From Comamonadaceae bacterium (GTDB lineage: Bacteria; Pseudomonadota; Gammaproteobacteria; Burkholderiales; Burkholderiaceae_C): a DNA stretch of 5,052 bases. The stretch spans positions 1 through 5,052 of the forward strand of contig CANIRI010000199.1 of NCBI GenBank assembly GCA_947469815.1, read 5' to 3'. The notes under the pieces were generated by a model. That model was not told where the DNA came from, did not search any database, and saw only the letters and a list, made by a program, of their open reading frames with translations. This document shows, piece after piece, positions 1 through 5,052 of the stretch (positions are counted from its first letter, which is position 1; the number at the start of each line of letters is the position of its first letter). The position numbers were made by a program, and so were the translations under genes.

Positions 1-564
1 GAGCCGAGGCCAGCAAGCCTCTTCGCAATAAAAATGCAGCACGGCTTCGCAGTCGCAATGCAAGTCGAGCACGTAATCGGCGTCAAAGGAGAGCAGCAGC
101 AACTGGCGGCGCAGGCTGGCTAACTCGGTATCGGGCGTCCACTGTTCCAGATAGCGCCGCATAGCCTGGCGCACCAGGGCCACATTGGCCTGCGCATCGC
201 TACCCAGCGTGGGCAGCACCTCGGCGCTGATGCGGCTGAAGAAGTCCGGGTAATGGCGGTTGAAGTTCTCGCCCGTGTTGAACTCAAAGCGTCCCATGGG
301 TTTGTGCTGCAGCCTTTGCGCCGCGCCGACCGGGTTGGCCATGGGAACGAGCACGATATGCCCGTGAATCTGGCCCGCCGCATCGGCAGCCTCCAGCAGG
401 GGGCGCAGGTGGTAGGCGGTCAGCATACCCGGCAGCTCCTCAGCGTGCAGACTGGCCTGGATATAGACCTTGGGGCCACTGCCGGGCGCGCCGAAATGCA
501 AGCTGCTCAGCGTGGTGTGCAGGCCCAAACTGGGCGAGCGAAGCGGGTGATCGTGGCGTTGCAT
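1..564 (-). CDS. Succinylglutamate desuccinylase/aspartoacylase-family (M14-like) zinc hydrolase, 3' end cut by window edge
   Basis: The first 188 residues are visible; family members usually run well over 300, so the C-terminal part lies beyond the left edge. The protein resembles the AstE/AspA branch of the M14 zinc carboxypeptidase superfamily, which hydrolyses N-acyl or C-terminal amide bonds of amino acids and small peptides. The usual zinc ligands are visible: His40 and Glu43 in SLHAEELPG, and His169 in VLDLHCD. Asn102-Arg103 in GENFNRHYPDF matches the substrate-carboxylate binding Asn-Arg pair. The catalytic Glu expected nearer the C-terminus cannot be seen. There is no signal peptide, so it is probably cytoplasmic. 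The ATG at 562-564 is the earliest possible start because an in-frame TAG sits at 568-570; no good Shine-Dalgarno precedes it. It begins 26 bases after the HisM-like permease stop on the same strand, so it is probably the next gene of that operon. Substrate is unknown; a link to the imported amino acid is inference. Confidence 0.88.
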   Translation of the reverse strand, partial: MQRHDHPLRSPSLGLHTTLSSLHFGAPGSGPKVYIQASLHAEELPGMLTAYHLRPLLEAADAAGQIHGHIVLVPMANPVGAAQRLQHKPMGRFEFNTGENFNRHYPDFFSRISAEVLPTLGSDAQANVALVRQAMRRYLEQWTPDTELASLRRQLLLLSFDADYVLDLHCDCEAVLHFYCEEACWPRL

Positions 565-590
565 GAGCTACAGCTTAGCGCGCGGGCGGC

Positions 591-1304
591 TCAGGCCTCT
601 TGTGGTGCCAGGTAGGCCAGGAAATGCCGCTCCGCCAAGCGGAACAAGCCCACCAGCATAAAGGTGGCAAGAAGGTAGATGCCAGCCGCAAACAAAAAAG
701 CTTCAAAGGGCAGATAAAACTTGCTGTACACGCGGCTGGCCGCCGAGGTGACGTCGATCATGCTGGGTACTGCGCTGGCCAGGCTGGTGCTTTGCAGCAT
801 CATCACCACTTCGTTGCTGTAGGCGGGCAGCGAGCGGCGCAGGGCGCTTGGCAGAACCACGCGCCACATGGTGCGCCAGGGGCCCATGCCGTAGGCCTGC
901 GCCGCCTCGATTTCACCGGCGCTGGTTTCGCGGATGGCCCCGGCCAGCATTTCGGCGGTATAGCCTGCGGTATTCAGGCTGAAGGCCAGCAGGGCGCAGA
1001 AAAACGGTTCCTTGAAATAAGTCCAAGGCCATATGTCGTCCCAGCGGGCCTGTATCCATTCCAGCTGGCCCAGGCCGTAGTAAATCAAATACACCTGTAT
1101 CAGCAAAGGCGTGCCACGCACCACATAGGTGTAAGCGCCCACCACCGAGCGCAGCACGGCGGAGCGCCCGGTCAGCGCCAGCGCAAACAGCAGCGCCAAC
1201 ACCGCGCCAATGGCCAGGCTGGAGAACAGCAGGGCCAGCGTGGTCAGAATGCCCTCGCCGTACAGCGCCAGGTTGCTGGGCTGGAAGATGACCTCCCACT
1301 TCAT
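591..1304 (-). CDS. hisM: HisM-like permease of a polar amino acid ABC transporter
   Basis: This 237-residue inner-membrane protein is one half of the channel of a histidine/lysine/arginine/ornithine-type ABC importer, pairing with the HisQ-like protein encoded just upstream. Visible signatures are the family motif RGTPLLIQ (63-70), the segment LNTAGYTAEMLAGAIR (110-125), and the cytoplasmic EAA loop that docks on the ATPase (Glu133-Ala-Ala, Gly139, Leu151-Pro152). PAYSNEVVMML (160-170) closely resembles E. coli HisM. Hydrophobic segments lie at about 15-44, 54-76, 100-122, 161-183 and 201-221. The frame is open further upstream, but the ATG at 1302-1304 is preferred because GGAGG stands seven bases before it and because an upstream extension would add a cysteine-rich, non-membrane stretch overlapping the neighbouring gene. 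Only 13 bases separate it from the stop of the HisQ-like gene, which implies co-transcription and probably coupled translation. The exact amino acid transported cannot be read from the permease. The symbol rests on remembered similarity. Confidence 0.95.
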   Translation of the reverse strand: MKWEVIFQPSNLALYGEGILTTLALLFSSLAIGAVLALLFALALTGRSAVLRSVVGAYTYVVRGTPLLIQVYLIYYGLGQLEWIQARWDDIWPWTYFKEPFFCALLAFSLNTAGYTAEMLAGAIRETSAGEIEAAQAYGMGPWRTMWRVVLPSALRRSLPAYSNEVVMMLQSTSLASAVPSMIDVTSAASRVYSKFYLPFEAFLFAAGIYLLATFMLVGLFRLAERHFLAYLAPQEA

Positions 1305-1311
1305 GCGCTGG

Positions 1312-1316
1312 CCTCC
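1312..1316 (-). promoter_or_regulatory. Ribosome binding site of the HisM-like permease
   Basis: On the minus strand this is GGAGG, seven bases before the ATG at 1302-1304. It decides the start of the HisM-like gene against longer in-frame options. It lies immediately after the TGA (1318-1320) of the HisQ-like gene, so ribosomes finishing that gene are placed to re-initiate here. Confidence 0.8.
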
Positions 1317-1317
1317 A

Positions 1318-2004
1318 TCACAGCGACACCCGCCGGGTACCCAGGCTGTAGCGTGCGTCCAAGCGGCGCAAAACCCACAGCGAGGCGCTGGTGAACAGCA
1401 AAAACAGCGCGGCGGTGAATAGGAAAAACTCAAAAGGCGAGCGCGTGGCAGCGCTGGCCTGTTTGGCGATGTAGGTCATCTCCTGCAAACCGATCAGGCT
1501 GACCAGCGCGGTCGACTTGATCAGCACCAGCCAGTTGTTGGTAAAGCCGGGCAGGGCGTAGCGCACCATTTGCGGCGCGGTAATGCGCAAAAAGGTTTGC
1601 CGTCTCCCCATGCCGAAAGCCCATGCCGCCTCGGCCTGGCCACGCGGAATCGCCAGAATCGCGCCGCGAAAGGTTTCGGTCATGTAGGCGCCGTAGATAA
1701 AACCCAGCGTCAACACCCCGGCCACAAAGGGGTTGATATCCACCGAGCCCTTGCGGCCCAGCGCTTCCATCAGGTGGTTCAGGCCCATGGTGCCGCCGTA
1801 GAACACCAGCAGCATCATCACCAGATCAGGGATGCCGCGCACCACGGTGGCGTACAGCGTGCCTGCGGCAGAAGCGAAGCGGTCTTGCGATAGCCGGGCC
1901 GCCGCACCCAGCAAGCCGAACACCACGGCCACGGCCAGCGAGGCCAGCGACACCGCGATGGTCACCAGCGAGGCTTGCAGGATGCTGAGATAGTAGGCAT
2001 GCAT
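1318..2004 (-). CDS. hisQ: HisQ-like permease of a polar amino acid ABC transporter
   Basis: A 228-residue inner-membrane permease, the partner of the HisM-like protein that follows it. It resembles E. coli HisQ along its whole length: RGIPDLVMMLLVFYG (56-70), TLGFIYGAYMTETFRGA (99-115), RYALPG (148-153), NNWLVLIKSTALVSLIGL (156-173) and a closing ARYSLG (217-222). The EAA loop is Glu125-Ala-Ala, Gly131, Ile141, Pro144, with Ala143 where the usual consensus has Leu before Pro. Hydrophobic segments lie at about 7-35, 50-75, 93-110, 150-175 and 191-212. The ATG at 2002-2004 is chosen because it starts right at the first membrane segment, as in HisQ. The open frame reaches back into the binding-protein gene, but that stretch is polar and unlike a permease. 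No ATG, GTG or TTG was seen in frame between the terminator and this ATG. The start has no visible Shine-Dalgarno (the bases before it are TTACACCTCACTGCAC), so translation may be weak. It follows the intercistronic terminator by about 60 bases. Confidence 0.95.
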   Translation of the reverse strand: MHAYYLSILQASLVTIAVSLASLAVAVVFGLLGAAARLSQDRFASAAGTLYATVVRGIPDLVMMLLVFYGGTMGLNHLMEALGRKGSVDINPFVAGVLTLGFIYGAYMTETFRGAILAIPRGQAEAAWAFGMGRRQTFLRITAPQMVRYALPGFTNNWLVLIKSTALVSLIGLQEMTYIAKQASAATRSPFEFFLFTAALFLLFTSASLWVLRRLDARYSLGTRRVSL

Positions 2005-2063
2005 GTGCAGTGAGGTGTAACCGAAAACCGGCTCTTTTCTATCTTTCGATCGGGCGCAGACAT

Positions 2064-2101
2064 AAAAAAATCGGCGTGTCACTTGAGGAGCGCGCCGATT
2101 T
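2064..2101 (-). terminator. Intercistronic rho-independent terminator/attenuator
   Basis: Read on the minus strand, a perfect 9-bp stem (AAATCGGCG at 2101-2093 pairing with CGCCGATTT at 2076-2068) closes a 16-base loop and runs into seven consecutive T (2070-2064), three of which belong to the stem. It begins 40 bases after the binding-protein stop and ends 60 bases before the HisQ-like start. Its orientation fits termination of leftward transcripts. Because the permeases downstream have no obvious promoter of their own, it is best read as a partial terminator that lets some polymerase through. The stem and T-tract are seen directly; the efficiency is inference. Confidence 0.75.
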
Positions 2102-2140
2102 GTGGCTTGGCCGACCCCAAGGGGCGGCCCGAGCCGGGTT

Positions 2141-2971
2141 TTATTCGCCGTAGACGTCGATATTGAACTTGGCGAAGTATTTGTCGTTGATGGTCTTGTA
2201 GTTGCCGTTTGCACGGACCGCTTTGATGGCAGCGTTCAGCTCGCCTTTGAGGGCGTCCTCACCCTTGCGCAGGGCAATGCCAGCGCCATAGCCAAAGTAT
2301 TTCGGCTCTTTCAGATCCGCGCCAGCCAGTGCGAATTTCTCGCCTTCGGGTTTGCTCAGGAAACCACCGGTGACTTCCATGAAGTCGGCCACGGTGCCGT
2401 CCAGACGGCCGGATTTGATGTCCAGATAAACCTGGTCTTGCGCTTCGTAGCTGTTAACGACCACACCGGCGGGCTTGAGTTCACCCATGGCATAGGCCTC
2501 TTGCGTGGAGCCTTTGAGTACGCCGATTTTTTTGCCTTTGATCGAGGCAGGGTCGGTGTACTTGACGGTTTTCTTCAGCACGATGCGGCTGGGGGTGTTG
2601 TAGTACTTGTCGGTGAAGTCGATTTCCTTCATGCGGTCATCGGTGATCGACATGGAGCTGATGATGACGTCGTATTTCTTGGCGTTGAGGCCGGGGATCA
2701 TGCTGTCCCACACCTGCTCTACGAACACGCACTTGCGCTTGATTTGCTCGCACACCGCGTTGGCGATGTCCACGTCAAAGCCGGTAGGCTGACCGTCTGC
2801 GGTTTTGAAAGTGAACGGTTCGTAGGTCGGGTCGATGGCGACTTTGAGTTCGGCGGGTGCTGCAGCAACCGGTTCAGCAGCGGGTGCGGGGGCCGGTGCT
2901 GGCGCTTCGGCTTTTTTGCCGCAAGCGGCTAACATCGTCAAAACGGCCAAGCCGAGGAAGAGTTTTTTCAT
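2141..2971 (-). CDS. HisJ/ArgT-type basic amino acid binding lipoprotein of the ABC transporter
   Basis: A 276-residue extracytoplasmic solute-binding protein (family 3) that captures an amino acid and delivers it to the HisQ/HisM channel. Residues 1-17 form a lipoprotein signal: Lys2-Lys3, a hydrophobic core, and lipobox LAAC with Cys17. A Pro/Ala-rich linker (about 21-40) follows, then the binding domain from about 42. It resembles the LAO/HisJ proteins closely. Ligand contacts known in HisJ have counterparts at Tyr50, Ser105, Ser106, Ser108, Arg113, Ser155, Thr156, Gln157 and Asp196. Cys74 and Cys81 keep the Cx6C spacing of the HisJ disulfide. The C-terminus ends in DVYGE, like the NVYGD end of HisJ. 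The ATG at 2969-2971 has AAAGG seven bases upstream (2979-2983) and begins the signal peptide, so the start is secure. It is the first gene of the operon and the likely highest-expressed one. The ligand is most probably Lys/Arg/Orn or His; which one cannot be told from sequence alone. Confidence 0.95.
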   Translation of the reverse strand: MKKLFLGLAVLTMLAACGKKAEAPAPAPAPAAEPVAAAPAELKVAIDPTYEPFTFKTADGQPTGFDVDIANAVCEQIKRKCVFVEQVWDSMIPGLNAKKYDVIISSMSITDDRMKEIDFTDKYYNTPSRIVLKKTVKYTDPASIKGKKIGVLKGSTQEAYAMGELKPAGVVVNSYEAQDQVYLDIKSGRLDGTVADFMEVTGGFLSKPEGEKFALAGADLKEPKYFGYGAGIALRKGEDALKGELNAAIKAVRANGNYKTINDKYFAKFNIDVYGE

Positions 2972-2998
2972 GGAATAACCTTTGAAGTGTGGGGATGC

Positions 2999-3020
2999 CC
3001 CGCCGGTCCATCAGGGCGGG
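2999..3020. repeat. GC-rich inverted repeat in the divergent intergenic region
   Basis: CCCGCC (2999-3004) and GGCGGG (3015-3020) form a perfect 6-bp inverted repeat around a 10-base spacer. The arm next to the binding-protein gene can alternatively pair GGGG (2991-2994) with CCCC (2998-3001). If transcription of the transporter operon starts near 3024, this would be a hairpin in its 5' leader, ending about 15 bases before the AAAGG ribosome site. It could equally be an operator or carry no function. There is no T-tract, so it is not a terminator. Confidence 0.35.
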
Positions 3021-3030
3021 ACTGCGTTTG

Positions 3031-3036
3031 ATTTTA
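3031..3036 (-). promoter_or_regulatory. Possible -10 element of the transporter operon promoter
   Basis: On the minus strand this reads TAAAAT, five of six matches to the sigma-70 -10 consensus, and it is one of few AT-rich spots in the 87-base gap. It would give a leader of roughly 50 bases before the binding-protein ATG. No convincing -35 hexamer is found 16-18 bases upstream, where the sequence enters the start of the rightward gene. I also looked for a sigma-54 pattern (GG-N10-GC) on both strands and found none with correct spacing. Confidence 0.25.
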
Positions 3037-3058
3037 GGTGCAAAGGTAAACTTGCCCG

Positions 3059-5052
3059 ATGAACGCTCCCGTCGACGTCTCCTTCTTTGCCCGCGCTGCC
3101 AAGCCTTTGGGCAGCTACCGCAAGTACTGGGCGTCGCGTTTCGGCACTGCGCCCATGCTGCCCATGAGCCGCGCCGAGATGGACAAGCTGGGCTGGGACA
3201 GTTGCGACATTGTGCTGGTCACTGGCGACGCGTATGTGGACCACCCCAGCTTCGGCATGGCGGTGATTGGCCGCATGCTGGAGGCGCAGGGCTTTCGGGT
3301 CGGCATCATCGCGCAGCCCGACTGGACCAGCGCCGAGGCCTTCAAGGTTTTGGGCAAGCCCAATTTGTTCTGGGGTGTGACCAGCGGCAACATGGATTCC
3401 ATGATCAACCGCTACACCGCCGACCGCAAGATCCGCAGTGACGACGCCTACACGCCGGGCGACATCGGCGGTAAGCGCCCCGACCGCGCCGCCATCGTTT
3501 ATAGCCAGCGCTGCCGCGAGGCTTTTAAAGACGTACCCTTGGTTTTGGGCGGCATTGAAGGCAGCCTGCGCCGCATCGCCCACTACGACTACTGGAGCGA
3601 CAAGGTGCGCCGCTCCATCGTGGTCGACGCGAAGTGCGATTTGCTTTTGTATGGCAACGCCGAGCGCGCCATCGTGGAAATCGCCCACCGCCTGGCGGCC
3701 AAAGAGCCCGTGGCGCAGATCACCGATGTGCGCGGAACCGCTTTTGTGCGCCGAACCGATGACCCCGGCAACGCTGATTGGATGGAGATCGATTCCACCA
3801 GCGTGGACACCCCGGGGCGGGTCGAGGCGCACTACAACCCCTATATGACCACGGCCGAACTGGCGGTGGAAAACGGGGCCACCTGCGCCCGCGACGACGA
3901 GGCCAAACAGGTGGCGCACGCGGCCGAGACCGCCGCCCGAGGCCAGGCCATGGTGTTCCAAGCCAACCCGGCGCTCAAGGCCAAGCTCAAAGTGCCGCCG
4001 CGTGAACGGTCGGTGATCCGCTTGCCCAGTTACGAGGCTGTCAAAAGTGACCCGGTCCTCTACGCCCATGCCAACCGCGTGCTGCATTTGGAAACCAACC
4101 CCGGCAACGCCCGCGCGCTGGTGCAGGCCCACGGTGCGGGCGCAACCGCACGAGACATCTGGATCACCCCGCCGCCCATCCCGCTGACCACCGCCGAGAT
4201 GGACATGGTGTTTGACCTGCCGTACGCGCGCAGTCCGCACCCGGTGTATGCCGATGCCCAGGGCGGGCATGACGGGGTCACCAAAATACCGGCGTGGGAG
4301 ATGATCCGCTTCAGCGTGAACATCATGCGCGGCTGCTTTGGCGGGTGTACCTTTTGTTCGATCACCGAGCATGAAGGGCGCATCATCCAGAGCCGCTCGG
4401 AAGACTCGGTCATCAAAGAGATTGAAGACATCCGCGACAAGGTGAAAGGCTTTACCGGCACCATCTCGGATCTGGGCGGCCCCACGGCCAATATGTACCG
4501 GTTGGGCTGCAAGTCCCCTGAGATTGAAGCCGCATGCCGCAAACCCAGCTGCGTGTTCCCCGGCGTCTGCCAGAACCTCACCACCGACCACGGCCCGCTG
4601 ATCAAGATGTACCGGCGCGGGCGCGCGCTCAAGGGCATTAAGAAGATTTTGATCGGCTCCGGCCTGCGCTATGACCTGGCGGTCAAGAGCCCCGAATACA
4701 TCAAAGAACTCGCGCAACACCACGTGGGCGGCTACCTCAAGATCGCGCCCGAGCACACCGAAACCGGGCCGCTCTCCAAAATGATGAAGCCCGGTATCGG
4801 CTCGTACGACAAGTTCAAGGCCTTGTTCGACAAGTTCAGCCTGGAGGCCGGCAAAAAGCAGTTTTTGATTCCGTATTTCATCGCCGCCCATCCCGGCACA
4901 AGTGACGAAGACATGCTGCACTTGGCGGTGTGGTTGAAGAAAAACGGATTCCGTGCCGACCAGGTGCAAACCTTCTACCCCAGCCCCATGGCAACCGCCA
5001 CCGCCATGTACCACAGCGGGCGCAACCCCTTGCGCAAAATTCACCGCACGGC
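3059..5052 (+). CDS. ygiQ: YgiQ-family radical SAM protein (UPF0313), 3' end cut by window edge
   Basis: The frame is open through all 664 complete codons seen; E. coli YgiQ is about 740 residues, so roughly 75 or more residues lie beyond the edge. The N-terminal family domain includes SYRKYW (19-24), [20 protein letters not shown] (44-63) and [15 protein letters not shown]. The radical SAM core carries the 4Fe-4S motif Cys426-x3-Cys430-x2-Cys433 (in [18 protein letters not shown]), followed by SDLGGPTAN (470-478), GSGLRYDL (533-540), APEHTE (563-568) and [10 protein letters not shown] (605-614). The start of the conserved C-terminal region, [20 protein letters not shown], is also visible. 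Four more cysteines (484, 493, 498, 504) lie within the core. The ATG at 3059-3061 fits the family N-terminus; AAAGG at 3042-3046 is a weak site 12 bases upstream. The gene is transcribed away from the transporter operon. The family is widespread, but its reaction and substrate are not established, so only cluster and SAM binding can be asserted. No signal peptide is seen; it should be cytoplasmic. Confidence 0.95.
   Translation, partial: MNAPVDVSFFARAAKPLGSYRKYWASRFGTAPMLPMSRAEMDKLGWDSCDIVLVTGDAYVDHPSFGMAVIGRMLEAQGFRVGIIAQPDWTSAEAFKVLGKPNLFWGVTSGNMDSMINRYTADRKIRSDDAYTPGDIGGKRPDRAAIVYSQRCREAFKDVPLVLGGIEGSLRRIAHYDYWSDKVRRSIVVDAKCDLLLYGNAERAIVEIAHRLAAKEPVAQITDVRGTAFVRRTDDPGNADWMEIDSTSVDTPGRVEAHYNPYMTTAELAVENGATCARDDEAKQVAHAAETAARGQAMVFQANPALKAKLKVPPRERSVIRLPSYEAVKSDPVLYAHANRVLHLETNPGNARALVQAHGAGATARDIWITPPPIPLTTAEMDMVFDLPYARSPHPVYADAQGGHDGVTKIPAWEMIRFSVNIMRGCFGGCTFCSITEHEGRIIQSRSEDSVIKEIEDIRDKVKGFTGTISDLGGPTANMYRLGCKSPEIEAACRKPSCVFPGVCQNLTTDHGPLIKMYRRGRALKGIKKILIGSGLRYDLAVKSPEYIKELAQHHVGGYLKIAPEHTETGPLSKMMKPGIGSYDKFKALFDKFSLEAGKKQFLIPYFIAAHPGTSDEDMLHLAVWLKKNGFRADQVQTFYPSPMATATAMYHSGRNPLRKIHRT

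Noticed and set aside
253..615. A 120-codon plus-strand frame over the deacylase gene
   Set aside because: The minus-strand frame here holds zinc-ligand motifs of the AstE/AspA family; the plus-strand product shows no motif.
600..1394. A 264-codon plus-strand frame opposite the permeases
   Set aside because: Its product is Gln/His/Gly-rich and structureless and covers the end of one permease and most of the other; the minus-strand permease frames carry all expected motifs.
2128..2147. A small CCCG-AGC-CGGG hairpin followed by TTTTATT on the plus strand, as a possible second terminator
   Set aside because: The stem is only 4 bp with a 3-base loop, it overlaps the 3' end of the binding-protein gene, and no plus-strand gene lies upstream to terminate.
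2005..2214. N-terminal extension of the HisQ-like protein to an ATG at 2214
   Set aside because: The added residues are polar and Thr/Arg-rich, run through the terminator and overlap the binding-protein gene; HisQ proteins begin directly before the first membrane segment, as with the ATG at 2004.
2102..2932. A 276-codon plus-strand frame opposite the binding-protein gene
   Set aside because: It mirrors the minus-strand gene, has no family resemblance, and runs across the intercistronic terminator and most of a well-recognised binding protein.
3011..5044. A 677-codon open frame on the minus strand opposite the YgiQ gene
   Set aside because: Its translation is low in complexity and rich in His, Gly, Val and Ala with no recognisable domain, while the plus-strand frame is a convincing YgiQ protein throughout. 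Long antisense frames are a common by-product of GC-rich codon use.

Overview
The window reads as GC-rich proteobacterial chromosome. Protein resemblance and gene style suggest a betaproteobacterium, probably Burkholderiales of the Comamonadaceae type; this is an inference from recalled family similarity, not from a search. There are no RNA genes, insertion sequences, CRISPR arrays or obvious signs of transfer. Coding is dense, and only two gaps are of note: 2005-2140 and 2972-3058.

Positions 1-2971, minus strand, hold a polar amino acid ABC uptake operon. Transcription runs from high to low coordinates. First comes a HisJ/ArgT-type (lysine/arginine/ornithine/histidine) binding protein with a lipoprotein signal (2141-2971). 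A strong hairpin plus T-tract follows (2064-2101). Then come the two inner-membrane permeases, HisQ-like (1318-2004) and HisM-like (591-1304). The last gene, running off the left edge, is a zinc-dependent deacylase/carboxypeptidase of the AstE/AspA (M14) superfamily (1-564). No ATPase (HisP-like) gene is present, so it must lie beyond position 1 or elsewhere. The binding protein would capture a basic amino acid or related compound and pass it to the HisQ/HisM channel. The deacylase may process an acylated or amidated form of an imported compound. The internal terminator would allow much more binding protein than permease to be made.

Positions 2972-3058 form a compact divergent intergenic region. 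It must hold the promoters of both the transporter operon (leftward) and the gene to the right. It contains a GC-rich inverted repeat and one plausible -10 element.

Positions 3059-5052, plus strand, are one long gene, cut by the right edge. It encodes a YgiQ-family radical SAM protein (UPF0313) with an intact CxxxCxxC cluster motif. The reading frame is open over all 664 codons seen. Its biochemical reaction is not established.

Overall this is an ordinary housekeeping/transport region. The points most worth a second look are the intercistronic terminator, the deacylase tied to the transporter, the lipoprotein form of the binding protein, and a second set of four cysteines in the YgiQ protein.
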